From: Rhizophlyctis rosea
Taxonomy: Eukaryota; Chytridiomycota; Chytridiomycetes; Rhizophlyctidales; Rhizophlyctidaceae
DNA: 64,000 nucleotides
Reading direction: 5' to 3'
Assembly (NCBI GenBank): GCA_027596075.1
Contig: JADGJC010000118.1
Coordinates: 1 to 64,000 of the forward strand
In this document: positions 25,012-37,440 of the stretch, in pieces
Numbering within the stretch: the first letter of the stretch is position 1
Layout of the letters: each line of letters begins with the position of its first letter
Notes under the pieces: model-generated
The model's database searches: none
Told to the model about the DNA's origin: nothing
What the model saw: only the letters and a program-made list of their open reading frames with translations
Program-made: the position numbers and the translations under genes

Positions 25012-27189
25012 ATGACGCTCCCACCAGAAACTCTTACCAATATCATCTCCCGTTGTCAAGAACCCAATAAGAAACTATTCCGTCACATTTCCCGCGCTTG
25101 GAATGTTGCTAGCCTGCCCTTCATTCACGCGCTCGATTTACCCAAATACAGGCCCAGTCACCAATGGGCATTCCAGCCCTACGAGCAAAACGCCAACTTC
25201 CCATACCCAACCCTTTCCAAACCTGTGACGAGGTAATCGAAGCATTCTGTAGCTTCGTCAAAAGCTTACCAGAATCACATGCCTTCTTCACCTACGTTAA
25301 ACTAGTTCGCATACACCACCCTGCCAGCCACCGTTCCATCTCCATCGATTGAATTGAAGCCTGTGTCAAGGTTTTGAAAAACTTCCAAAACCTGGAAGGG
25401 GTTGTAGAACTGGATCCGGTTGGTGGTGCTATGATGTGGATGGGGTTAAACGATAAAGTAGACCGCCCGCCTGCCCCAAAATCCTCATGCAGGAAGCAGT
25501 TCATGACTGTGAATTCGGGATTCCACGCTTCCTCCAATTTCAGCCACAAAATGGCAGCATCCCAGGACGTTGGCGGCCTCCATATATCACAGGCCTCATC
25601 GCTGGTGCCATCAAGTCCATATGTGGATACTCTAGCCTTCGCCTTGTTGGGCGATCCTTTCATGCGGAGACATGCTTGCCCAGATTGATGGACAGACTAG
25701 GGGAAGAGATTACATGGGAAATGCGACGCTTCACAGATCCGGACCATGCTAGGGATTGGGACATATTGGAGTACCGAATGTCGAGCAAACCGCACGGGCA
25801 TGGCTCTCCCTCCAAGCCTGTGAAGGTACTTGTCGTACCTGGCGGGCAGTGCTTCACCGCCAAAATGAGGTAGGGGAATGATTTTGCGTTGGATAACCGC
25901 CTTTGTGTGATAGTCATATTAATCTTTCTATGTTTTGTTTCTTTTTGACCAGGTATTATGGCGCCAGCTGGTGAAAGCCCATTTTGATTTTAGCGAGCCA
26001 GAGCAAGGTGATGACGAGAAGGACCAGGAGGAAGAAGAGGACGAGGTTGTTGAGGAAGAAGGGGAGGAAGAGGACGAGGGGGACTACCACTTGGATGATG
26101 ATGATGTTGATCCATCACAGAATCCCTTTGAGGAAAACCTTGGAACTTGGACACTATATTCGGGCATGTAGGTTGCCAAACTTCGCCATGCATCAGTTCA
26201 TCCATATGCTGGTAAAAGCTCCAATAAAAGCTCCAATGGCTAACGCCTTTTTTCCGCCCTTCTCAATGCATGATGCCCGCTACATTAGTCCAAAGGAAGA
26301 TGGCCGGCCACTCATTGCCTAAATTCCATCATTTCCCATCGGACTACTCCCACCTCTCGCAGTCATTGCGATCATGGCCCGCCCCCGATAAAAGGATGAC
26401 TCGTATAGCTTATACTGGGACCTGGCCTACCTGCTCCTCCTCCACGAAGTAACAACGCTATATTCCAAAAACCTGCGAGTACATCCGTCTGTACTCCGAC
26501 GCAATGAAGTCGGACCCATCGACGAAAGGGGCATTGACTTAGCCCCAATTAGAGCGTTCAACTTCGCTGACGAGGTCTATACGGATTATAAGACGGTTTA
26601 TCCCAGCTCTTGTGCATGGCGCCCGAAGTGGTACGGTCAGCCGTTGACAGAGTGTAGGAGTGATGAGGAGTAGGTGGGGAAGAATGGAGAGGAACGGTTG
26701 AGGGTGGCGGTTGGGGAGGCTAGAGAGCGGGATGGTAGGGATGAGGCGGCATTGGGTCTAGATGACTACAAACGGTATATCGGGACCAAGTCACGACCTA
26801 CCCAACCTCGTGTCGGTGCTTTCGAAGACATGACGCCACAAATAAAAGATCCTCTTTCCAGCTTATACCTCCCCACCACCTCAACACCCGATGGAACGAT
26901 ACAAACACTTCACGATGTCCTCCCACCGCCCGTACAGGAGTGGTGTCGATGTTTGACGCGAGGTGGATCGGAGACGAAGGGTCATGTTGGGAAGTTGACT
27001 GGTCCCAATCGGAGGAGGTTCATGAGAGATATTGCGCTTGGATTGATAGCGGAGGCTGGTCTGGAGAGGGATTCGTTGATGGTTTGGTGTCCGCCTGATG
27101 TGTGGGATTATCGTGGATGGATGGTGTATGGCAGACGGAAGAATAGGGCGGGACGGGTGGTTGGATTGAGTACGTTATTTAGTGGGTAA
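25012..27189 (+). pseudogene. Broken F-box-like gene
   Basis: The first ATG (25012) starts an F-box-like motif (LPPETLTNIISRCQEPNKKL). Protein-like sequence then continues to about 27189 but in changing frames: one missing base near 25221 (frame change before a CDEVIEAF segment), an in-frame TGA at 25350-25352, another one-base change near 25470, an awkward junction at about 25868-25953, and an in-frame TAG at 26671-26673 inside an otherwise open stretch from about 26419 to 27189. A strongly acidic segment (E/D runs) is coded at 26005-26110. Either a decayed member of the F-box/LRR-like family found twice more in this window, or a gene spoiled by base-calling errors; the assembly gap at 27471 shows local quality is poor. 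Confidence 0.6.
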
Positions 27190-27288
27190 CATAGGAGATT
27201 GCGTCGTCCTGATTGCAATGGGCGAATTTGTGAAAGGTTTGGGCACTTTTTGTTTGAAGGATAAGACGCTTAATACCATCATTACATC

Positions 27289-29781
27289 TCAGGGGTTCCA
27301 GAAGTGGGACGGCTCATCGTTGTCTTGTCTTTGATACACAATATGATAAGGTATTGCTGGAGGTGTAATTAAATACAGTTTTACAAAAGTTTTCAATATT
27401 CCCCATCCAATTCCTTTTTGGGGGGCCCCGCCCCCCCCCCCCCCCCCCGCCGGGGGGGAAGGTCGGGGTNNNNNNNNNNATTTTTCAATATTCCCCATCC
27501 AATTCCTTTTACCCCCCCCCCCCCCCCCGCGCGTCAGCAGCTTGATTTGGCTGCAGGCTGCTGACTCTGGTCCAACCTCCAGACCATACATACCAGTAGC
27601 AGCATTCAAGACTAGCAACTGAAAGGGCAACGAGCTTAATGGCAGTGGGGTCCCATCCGGCCGCATCAGCACCGGATTATTGCCCTGCGCATGGTACTCC
27701 TGGAGCAGCGGCCCTTTTACCCGACCGAATTGCTTAAGCAGCTTCCTCCAGTTATAGGGCAAATCGGCGAACTGCCGTCTACCATCCCGCCAAGGTGCCT
27801 CATAGGCAATGATGGCTGCATCTGTTCTGATGTCCATTCCCGTGAGCTGTTTGAGGCATGGATTGGCACGGGTGCCTCCGGCTTTTGTGAATACCAAGAA
27901 GTTGGCGGTGCCTTTCGTAGGAAGGCTGTCCTTGTTGAGCTTGAAGCCCATGCAGTCTTCACCGAGATGCCCATCTAAATAGGTGTCATCAATTTCACTT
28001 TTTGAGATCCTAACCGGGATATCAACGATTTCGTGAGAACTGCCTTGGATGAGGAGCCCCTTGACGGACGATGGACCGACGGGTTTAACGAGGTTTGGCA
28101 ACTCGATTGGGTTCTTTCGCGACCGTGGCTCCGCGATCTTTCCTTTCGTAAGGTTGGCCGGGTCGAACTTGGTTCCGGGAAATTGAAATCCTTCCATCCG
28201 GCTCCGTGCCCCGACTGAGATGCGATTTGCCCCACTAAGCAATTCCTGAAGATATTTACTAGCGGTGAAACCGAGCAAAATACCCCACTGATCCCTGTAA
28301 GCTCCCCATTTCGTCTCGTACACGTCCAAAAGGAATTCTCTGGGATCGAGAATTGCCATTTCCCAACGAAGATCCCCAGTGACCAGCCGCAATAGTAGCT
28401 TTCCCATGAATTCCCATTCTGCGTCTGAGTGGACAATCAGATCCCGTGCCTTCAGCCGACCCAACAAGATCCGCAATAACTGGCTCTCTGTAAGATTGCT
28501 ACTTTGGCCCCCCGATTATAAACCCTCTGCGGCAATTTGGCGGGTATCTCGAACATCTGCCATGCGAGGGAATGGTAAAATGTCGTGACATCGAGGCTGG
28601 GAAATGCGACGCCGATGAGGTCTTCCAGCCGTTTTGCTTTGTTCAAAGCTTTGATCCCCTCCAATGCTACGGACCAATCAATCCCACCCATTATCTGATG
28701 TTCCCGACACTATGCGTGGCAAACATCACGATGTGCATCAGCAGAGCGCGCTTGAGCAACTCATCCAAAATCTCCACATCTGGGTCCCCTTCATCAAGGA
28801 TGGGAATGAGCGTTGGCGGCAAGCGTTTCTAATCTTTTGGATGTGCGGGATGGAATGACTGGAGTGCCATCTAATGTTCGTACGTTCAAATTGTGGGATT
28901 CTTCGGGATCTTGCAACCAATTGAAATTGGTCTCATTGAATACTGCTTGCGCCAACTCCGTCATGTACTCCTGGTTTTCCGGCGTGAACTTCAGAGCCGC
29001 CCGCTCCGCCCTTTCCGACCACGTCAGCTGCCTCCCTTGACTATCTTCTGCTTCCGACACAGCACCGATAATAATCTCCATCCCTAACTCTATCTGTTGC
29101 TCCGAAGCCCCACCCGGCGCAAGCGACATCAGTTTTTCGTACACGTCGGTGTAGAAGTGCTCGACCTTGTCTTCCAGCTCCTGTTTGGTGCGTTGAATCC
29201 ATTCCTCCCAAAGCGCGTTCCAGTCGACCTCTTCTGAGCTGCTACCACCGTTTCCGTTCCCATCCCCTCCGTCCTCCTGCTTACTTCCCTCCCCGCCTAC
29301 AGCCGGCTTGTTCCCCTTCTTCTGTCCCTGCTTCTTTCGCTTTGCTGCCTTCTTCCGTTGCTGATTCTTGGCTTGACGTGACAGGCCTTCATTAACTGCC
29401 TGCTCAGGGCGAGGGATGACGAGTTCCATTCGGTGCATTGCCTTTGCAAAATCGTACAGAAGGCCTTCGTACACGTGCATGTTGGACTTTGCGGCGACAA
29501 TGGCCTTCTCATGGCCGTTGGTACCTTTCTGGCCGTTGCTGCTGCTGGTACCGTTTTGTATTGAAGGTGTCACGGAAGTAGACGCGCCGCTCGTAGCAGA
29601 GCTTGTTGACCACATAGCCCTTGATGAGCCATTGGTGGTATTTGATTCGCTGCGCAAGGTCCCACTGATGAAGGTTCGTGAGGTCTTTTCCTTCTATGGG
29701 GGTGAAGAGGTCTGCGGAAACCGCTTTGTAGGTTACGTATGCTTTGATACGTTTGTGGTGGAGGGCTTTTGGTTGGGTCAT
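27289..29781 (-). CDS. Unknown large protein gene with frame breaks
   Basis: Protein-like sequence on the minus strand for about 850 residues. The ATG at 29781 is one possible start; coding-like sequence continues in another frame up to about 30085, so the true start may be further upstream. Segments in order: a basic part, a possible 49-nt intron (about 29581-29533), a Lys-rich linker (KKAAKRKKQGQKKGNK), an acidic-aromatic part (SSSEEVDWNALWEEWIQRTK), and a long C-terminal part. Frame changes occur near 28827, near 28690 and at the C6 run 28508-28513 (one more base joins VYNRG to a QSSNLTESQLLRILLGRLK stretch). The 3' end runs into G-rich sequence and the gap, so the stop is unreliable. I recognise no family. 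It faces the broken F-box gene tail to tail. Confidence 0.45.
27390..27512. other. Assembly gap flanked by a duplicated segment
   Basis: Ten Ns at 27471-27480. The same 26-base segment (beginning TTCAATATTCCCC) stands on both sides, at about 27391-27416 and 27484-27509, each followed by a long C run. This is what two overlapping contig ends broken at a homopolymer look like; the duplicated segment is probably present once in the real genome. Confidence 0.85.
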
Positions 29782-30765
29782 TGGGTGCGTCGAGGTTGAA
29801 TGGACGGGGATGGCGATGGAGAAGGCCGGCGATGTGTGTGCTGAAATTCAATTCTCGTTCAAGTTGCTGTAACATAAGGGCTTCATCAGACAGTCGCGTC
29901 GATTGAAAGCAAGTAGCTCGGTTCTTACCTCGATTCTGTGTTGTTAGTCTGTTGTCGTTAAACAATTGCTGCGACAAATGTTGAACATGAACGTTGCAAA
30001 CACACCAGGTTGGTAAGGATGCTCTCGAAGGACTGTAGCTCAAATAGTGTTTGGGTAGGAGGACGCGCTTTGAGCCAAACGACAATCCTTAGCAAACAAC
30101 AAAGAAAATCAGGTCGATCCGTGTTCGTTGCAAGTGAAGCCTGCAACGTCGGTCACAACGGATTGTCAGACCGTTGACAGGTGGGCACAGAATGACCTTG
30201 TTGATGCTTCTGCTCTCGAAAGCATATGCTAATGTTTACAGAAGTTGAACTTCCAAAAGTGTAAAGGTGTGAAAGGGAAAGCTGCTCGGGGTCCTTCGAC
30301 ACCACATGTCACCCCGGTGGCTTGTCAAACTGTGTTTGTTTACAAGTGGCGCAGCAAGGGTCCTTCTGTTCGCCACACGATCCGGGAAGGAGGATAGCAA
30401 TAGGTAGTTGCGGTAACAGTAGTGCATGAGGCCGGATGATATATGCGCGGGATTGCATATCGTTCATTGGCACTCTCCTGTTAGCGTGTTAGACAGTCAG
30501 CACGATGAATGGCACTTCAAGGAGGAATCAGTCGGCAGGGCATTGACCTATTTGGCGTCGTCATACTGGTAACTGCAATCTCCATCCAAAGATGTCAGCT
30601 CTCTCATCTGCACAGTATGATCAGTCAAGCACGTCTTGGCGAGTCGTTGGGTTCGCTTATCAAAGAAAATAAACGGATCTTGATGCTAAGTGCAAAGGTA
30701 GGACTTCTGGACTTTCACTTGTTTGCCTTTGGGCCGTCGGCACTGCGCCACCTCCTTCACATGAG

Positions 30766-31355
30766 ATATTATTCGCCGTGCTCCGTGCTCCGTGCCGGGC
30801 TGTGGGTTTGATGTGTTTCTACAACTAACCAGATTGAGCCAACTTTCCGGTTCTGACCCACTGGGCAGCCGGGCGCCCGTGCCGTCAGTATGCAGGACGT
30901 GGAAATGAGGTCATTTGAAGCTATTTGTTCAAACACATGCTGCCCGACAAAGAAAATACAACAGCGGGCCGTTTGAAAGTACCTGCTTTCGGTGTTTCAG
31001 AAGAAACGACGTTGTGCTGCATCAATTGCGCAAATTTTCTCGCGGAATTCAGTTCAAAGCCGGAAGTCATTCAATGATGGGCGGAGAATTTGAATCATTG
31101 GCCAACAACATGATCTCGCGCAGTCCAAGCAAGCTCAATTGCTCCCAGAATCTCCATATATGTACAGTATGAACAATTGATGACTCTGCATTATTTGGAA
31201 GCAGCACACTTTGTTATGCCCACACTTGCGGCAGCCAATCCTGCCAAATCAAGTGTGATTCGAAGTCTTGCGGCTTATGTCTCAATTATACTCTATTTGG
31301 ATAAAGCTACATCAAGCCACAGCACTGCACGGAGCACGGAGCAGGGCAAATAATA
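30766..31355. repeat. Diverged inverted repeat, about 47 bp arms
   Basis: 30766-30813 and the reverse complement of 31309-31355 agree at roughly 85 percent of positions, sharing TGCTCCGTGCTCCGTGC and GCTGTGG.TTGATGT. Weaker similarity continues inward or outward for a few tens of bases (TTTGGGCC on both). The arms are about 500 bases apart. They could be ends of a small non-autonomous DNA element or two copies of a dispersed repeat in opposite orientation. No transposase and no clear target duplication are visible. Confidence 0.55.
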
Positions 31356-31696
31356 ACACTTCTCCTTCACCAATGCCATGAATGGCCCAAATGTCCCAAA
31401 TGCAATCGGGGGCCGCCAACTCACTAAAGGAAGTGATACAAACAGGCTCCGCAAACGCGCGCCGAAAAGGGAAAGATGATTGATGACGCCAGAACAAAGT
31501 TTCGACTTTGGAATGGCGGCCAACATCCAATGCAATCCAAAAATTTATTTCCTTCCATTTCGCTAGCAATACATTGAAAGGCGCAGACGCGTTGTGAACA
31601 AACCCAACGTCATGTCCCCCGCTCCACCCCTAGCGTAGTAGACTGCGCCTTACACATGCGTAAGGTGTTTCCAATTGATTGTCAAAGTTGGTTTCC

Positions 31697-31720
31697 TTCA
31701 TGATTCATGATTCATGAATC
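31697..31720. repeat. Short tandem and palindrome (TTCATGAT)n
   Basis: An 8-nt TTCATGAT unit is repeated about 2.5 times and ends in the perfect 12-base palindrome GATTCATGAATC at 31709-31720, 170 bases upstream of the gene at 31892. It could be a binding site for a dimeric factor. Confidence 0.5.
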
Positions 31721-31891
31721 AGCAATAGAAGCTGTCAGAAATATATTGCTTGTACCGCATCTGGATCCCCGGCAGCATAGGATTGGGACATGTAGAAATC
31801 ATCCTCGAAACCAAAACACACGTCAAATCCGCCTGACTCTTCCTCTTTGACAGCATCCTTCCTCTTACATACTACTCCTCTACGCGCACAG

Positions 31892-33783
31892 ATGCTTCGC
31901 CTAGTGACATCATACACCAGCGTCAACGATAACAAGTCCTCAAAACGTCCTTTCCACTCTGCACCATCCAACCGCCCACCGCATTCATCCCCACTAACAG
32001 TCCCCAACCCACGATCCCGATCCAGAAGTCGAAGTCCCTCTCCACCTCCATCCCGAACCCCAGCACCCCGATCCCCATCCGAAACATCCTCCACAGATCC
32101 CCTCCGCCTAGCCCGCATCTCCTCTGTCAAACTCGTCCATTCCCGCACCACCAGACAACCAAACGATCTGCGACGACTGGTGCTGGTGCAGAACCTGTTG
32201 ACTGGCGTGTATGCGGTTTGGGGCCCGGTGTTGGCGGCGTTGAGGCGGAGGGGTTATTTGTATAATGGGACGTGTAAGGGGTTTATGGGGTTGGAAGGTG
32301 CTGGGGATTTGGGGGATGAGTTCAGAGATCCAGAGAAGGTGAGGGCGGGGGTGAGGTGTGGGACGAAGCCGAGGGGTGGGCGGAGAGGGAGGGGTGCGAG
32401 GCGTGTTGTGAGAGCAAATAAGGGATCTGGAGGAACTACGAGGATGCAAGAGATCAAGATCACAGAGGATGGCGAAGATGGTGATATTGTAGAGGTGTTG
32501 AAATCAGGTATGTATTGCCATGCCAACAGGACAGGGCATATGATTTGTCTTTACTCATATACAATGATTCAGGAAAAACACATTCGGGCCCATCCCCTCT
32601 ATCCCGCGAGCTATCACCCCTCATGGAAACACTACTTGAAGATCCCTTTCTAAAAGCCGCAACAGCCGCTGCAAAAGCTGCATCCATAGCCCCAGCCGCA
32701 GAACACGACCCTCACCCCAAAGTACCTTCCATCGTAGTCCTACCCCCACCACCCGACGACATCGACATTGACGAAGATGACATGCCACTAGTCTATCTAC
32801 GCCGTCGTTCCAATTCAGAACCGATGGTCCCCACTGCATCCGAATTGGCATCCTTAGCTGCAAAAGCCAGTGCCTCTGCGATTGACCTATCATCAAATAC
32901 CGATCCGGCTGACTCAACTCTCATGAAATCGAAAGCCTCATCATTATGCGAGCCGGGGGTCAAGCAGACGCGACTTCAACGGCTTTTCTCGAGTTTATTC
33001 TCGAGGGGATGGTTTGGTGGGAAGGAGAAGGGGCAGAAGGAGAGCATGAAAGATAACGGGGAGAAGAAGGTGGGGCTTACGAGGTCTTCGAGCTTTAGCT
33101 CTAGACTTACGGCGAGTTTGTCGTTGAAGCGTCAGACTGCTCGGACAGCTGGAGGAGTTAGTCAATTGGGCAAGTCTGGATTGGCGGGTGCGTTTGAGAA
33201 GGGTGAGGAAGCTATGGATGGAGGAGTGGTGAAAGTTACTGTGGTTCTGCCGAGGGAGGGCAATGTGGACGAGAAGCCGAAGGGAATGGATGAACCTGTG
33301 AAGATTGAAATGGAGTCGCCCCCCACCAAACCAACAGACCCCGTCTCCTTGATCGACGGCAACAGCCTCCACAAAGACGACAACCCACCCCAAAAGCATC
33401 TCAAACGCCTCCGCCGACCACACATTCCCGCCCCCTTACCTCTCAAATCTCGTCGCTCCGTCTCCCGCCGCTGGTCCTCCCCAGACCTCAACCTCCGCTT
33501 CAAACTCACGTCCTCCCAAACAACTCCATGGCGCCCCACACCAAAACGCACCCAACCTTTAAAGAAATTCCACCGCTCCAATTCGGACCCGTTCCTCCGT
33601 TCGCGGGTGTCATTGATTGCACCTATGGATTTGGAGAAGATCTTGCCGCGTGTGCCGGTTGTGATGGGCGGGGTGGTTGGGTTGGATGAGGAGGTTTTGA
33701 GGAGTTTGGGACTTGTGGAGGCTGTGGTTGATGAGGAGGAGTTGGATCGGGTTTTTGATTTTGGGTGGGTTTTGGAGGAGTAG
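31892..33783 (+). CDS. Ser/Arg-rich disordered protein, 608 residues
   Basis: Exons 31892-32507 and 32573-33783 (donor GTATGT, acceptor TTCAG). The ATG at 31892 is the first in frame. The N-terminus is Ser/Pro/Arg-rich (RSRSRSRSPSPPPSRTPAPR), followed by a short ordered-looking piece (DLRRLVLVQNLLTGVYAVWG) and a basic R/G part. The second exon codes a mostly disordered chain with repeated basic-Ser motifs (RRRSNSEP, RSSSFSSRLTASLSLKRQTAR, RRSVSRRWSSPDLN, FHRSNSDPF), typical of AGC-kinase sites and 14-3-3 binding sites, and a C-terminal Val/Glu-rich helix-like end. No enzyme domain is present. It is probably a phospho-regulated scaffold or signalling protein; the function is not known. Long single exon with clean codon structure supports a real gene. 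Confidence 0.8.
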
Positions 33784-36555
33784 AGTGGGGAGGTTGGTAT
33801 GTAAGATGGATGCTGCGGTGGGCTGGAATGGATGTTGATGATGATGGGCCAGGGATGTGTTACTTGCGTTGTTAATGGGATGGGTTTCGTCATTGTCGAC
33901 GCTGGGCTTTTGGGCCGTTAATGTGTATATAGTTTTGCCCTTTTGGGGCAGTCAAAGCTTTCACTTTGGAAGATATAATATATAAGAACTCATGACTAGT
34001 GTTTTCCACATTGCTGTTCTGTCCGATGGTTTTTTGTTTTTTTTTTGAAAAGTTCACGCTTAATGGAATGTGGCGCGGGATGCACATGCTTTGATGATCA
34101 AACGGTTGCTCGCGTAATCACTATTTATTTACAAACATGTGGAAAGTTGGCTCTGTCACGCAACCCATGCGTTTGCTCCACGAGAAGGAAAGGGCAAGGA
34201 ATGGGCGAGACCTGTCGTTGATATGGATACGATATGAAGGTGATGTGCAACTTGGTCAAACGATTGAAAGACCTGCACCGCAACCTCCTGCTGCAGGCTA
34301 CTTCCGATTGACCAACCGCATCTCCGATCCCTTAGCCATCGATCAGTACGCCTGATCTATGCGCAGGAAGATCATGCATGCAAACCCATGGGTCCAGCCA
34401 CGTTATCAGACCTGCATCAACACCCGCCAGCGCGAATATCAATGTTGTGTTCGGTGATGCTGGAGGCTGCAGCTTGGCCTTGGTCGGAAGTCGTGCCAGT
34501 GGGACGGGTTGGAACTTGGGACGTTGGGAGGGCCAGTCGCCTCAAAAAGTCTCGAACCTATCTCAACAAGTTCTGGAAATGAATGAATTGACTGTTTTCA
34601 ACGTAAGTATCCCACTCGTCTTCATGAACGTGGGCTTCATGGGAGGGAGGGAGTGGGTCATGGGGATTCAAGAGGAGGAGGAATCAGGGAATGACCTGGA
34701 TACGACCGGCCGGCCACTCTCATATCCAGGCGAAATCCCATGGGCTTTCCTATGGCGACGGTGAGCCGCTCGAGGAAGATATTGCGGACGCCCAGCTCCT
34801 CAATCGCAACGTAGTGGCTTTCGGGACAGGTGTCGTGTTGATCTGGAGCAAACCAGAGAACTGGCAACAGAAACGAAACCGCGAATCCCACGAATCCGTC
34901 ATCCCAATCCTCCACATGGCAGAATCCAGCTCTCTGCCACCCATCTCTGCGCATGGTTGAACCGATGCGGCATATAATCAGGGGGCTTCAAACACCGCAC
35001 CGAAATTAAATTTCGTCAGAATTGGAGTGTCTTCAACCTTGTGCTCCGTGTCGCCCTTCATACATAGTGGCTCAGCTTGCTGTAAGTTTTAAGTCGACAA
35101 TTGGGCGAAGGCCAAGGGCTTGGAAGGGTTGCACAACGTGATAGGAATTCATTAGATTTCGGAGGGTGCGGCTGTTGAAATGGATATTGTGTGCCCTGAG
35201 GCCTAGAAGACACCTTATAACTCTTCCGTCTTTCACTGGTGCTACTACCCTAGTACCGACAATGATATCATAGGTTCTATAGGTGTCTCTGTAACATGTT
35301 CTCCGCGTTTTTGTCGATTTTTGCTCTTGCTCGACAAACTCCCCAAGTCGACAGGCTTGGCTTGCTCACAATGTCGTAAACAGCGAAAGCACAGACGTTG
35401 CCATGACGCATGTGAAAGCTGAAAATAAATTAAAAAACGGTGACGGAACGAAGTGTCTTCCCGTCAATAAGAGCGACCGGCGGTATATGGAACGCGATAA
35501 TAGACACGGATTCCCACATCGAATGACTTTTTGACAGGGCACCCATCCAACATGACAAATAAACAAAGACACTGCCGTCATCCTATAAGGGCGGCGAATG
35601 AACATCTAGGCAAACCGCCGGCGGGTCCATGAACTGGAGCGAATCCAAAGTTTAGGAAATTAAATTCCGGTGAGGCTTTCTACACCCCTCCGATATTCTG
35701 GATCACGAAAAATTTTGCCTGTTGTACGGTTTATGCAGGGCACGGACCCAAGGGGAGACTCTCTTGGGTCAACGCCTCATCTCTCTTAGCCACCACTCCA
35801 ACACGCGCTGGTCTCCTGTCGGTCAGTCAGCAAGGTTGACTGTCAACTTTCTCACACAGCCTGTCGTTTCGTGGTGCGGCTCGTATGGATTTTGGCGTGG
35901 AAGATCACTTCCCTTCTTGTCTCTTTCTGCAGGGCATGGGTGGAGAATGATTGGTGCTCGCTGGAGACAACACCGGGGAGGCATTCAGGGTTGACTTGCG
36001 GGCAAGGACAAGGAGCAATGATTCTCGCTAGCACAATGGTCATGCAACATGGCAGTGAATGGCTGTATATCGGTTCTTTTACTTTGCCGTCAATCGAGGT
36101 TCTCCTGGTTCAGTCAGCGGAATGGGCTGCACCAGTCAAGTCCCTCACCTCAATGTTGGCTGGTTTTTTCTTCATTACATACACCCAGACGACCCAGTAT
36201 TGTCATGATGCATAAGTTTGTCCCTGCTGTGTTCAGTAAGGCTCAATGAATGCCGGAGATGTCCTCCAGGTCCGCATGATCCGCAGACTGCGTGCTGCGC
36301 AAACGTAACAAGCCCCTCCAGGGTGTTCACTGACGCGTAACTTGGGAGCCTGCGGAACATACGGACCTCTCACAGTTGATCGTCGATAGAAAAAGGACCT
36401 CAACGGTCATTGGATCAAAATCACATTGTTACCATATGCACTAGAGGCTATGGCTTGGTAGCAACAATTAGAATTCCCACCCAGTCACATGTAACAGTTG
36501 GGCTTGCAAAACGCGGTCGTGGAGCTCAAACAGCCCAACAAGAAAACGCGTCCAG

Positions 36556-36603
36556 TTCGGCAACAATGACAACGTTTTCATTCGGCAACAATGACAATGT
36601 TTA
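36556..36603 (+). repeat. Two copies of a 25-nt unit
   Basis: TTCGGCAACAATGACAACG... at 36556-36580 is repeated at 36581-36603 with one mismatch (ACG to ATG). No gene lies here. Confidence 0.7.
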
Positions 36604-37197
36604 ATTATTTTACATGAAAACGGTCACAAAGGGGTAAGAGGTATCAGTTGTGGCCAAGGAGACCGATAGCAGGCGCATCGCATGAATTGACGGGTTGACC
36701 ACCTAATCTCACCCCTCTCCGAACCTTGCCAGAAATTTCGGTGGGCGGGTTGAGGGGGGCGTGATGGATGCAGGAAGGGGGGAGGGTTTTGCTTGTAGGA
36801 AAACTCACTAGATCGCGTCGTTGAGTTTGCTTTGAGAAACGACCCTTGGCCTCAAGTTGCTTGGCCCTGTTCCAAGTAATCGGAAAGCCTCCTTGGCTTC
36901 GCGTCTTTTCCGACTCCCCACATGGGGGTCAGTCAGTCATAGACACTTACAACTGTTATGGACCTAGCACTCTGGGTAAAGTTGACCTCCCCCTACGCGA
37001 TCACAAAAGACAAGTAACTGTGTCCCCGGAACTCCGCGTCGGATGGATGTCTCCGCGTTCCATTTCTCTTCCTGCATGAAACTCATTCCTGCATCCTCCA
37101 TCTCTGACGCTCTGCCGTAGTCATAATCTGCAGCAATCATCACAACTGTCATATTTCAGCATCTGTTACTGTGAGGTGTCGGTGTTGGCAACGCTAG

Positions 37198-37206
37198 GTA
37201 TATAAG
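37198..37206 (+). promoter_or_regulatory. TATA box of the homeodomain gene
   Basis: GTATATAAG lies 235 bases upstream of the ATG at 37441. The sequence in between is C/A-rich and lacks other ATGs in a strong context apart from short ones, which fits a leader of about 200 bases. Confidence 0.5.
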
Positions 37207-37440
37207 ATCGCGAACGTACCGAAAGGGCCCAACCATCCAATCTTCCCCCGCCGCCTTGCATATTCAAATCTTCTGCAAGTGTGTGAAACGGAATCCAACC
37301 CACATCAACAACCCAACGTTTCCGACACAATATTTATTTGCATATTCAAACATCCAATACTTTCCATTTAGCGTCCATCCACCCCGTCGCCACCGAAGTC
37401 TGTTCACCCGACCAACCATCATCAAACTCCGGTATCAATA

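Larger units (their letters stand above)
30086..31891. other. Intergenic with an inverted repeat pair
   Basis: No gene of its own. It holds the inverted repeats at 30766-30813 and 31309-31355 and a palindromic ATGAATC-type repeat at 31697-31720, both listed separately. Confidence 0.5.
33784..37440. other. Large intergenic region
   Basis: 3.6 kb without a supported gene. Frames up to 128 codons (34378-34764) have no domain. It contains a 25-nt tandem duplication at 36556-36603 and, at its end, the TATA box of the homeodomain gene. Confidence 0.5.
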
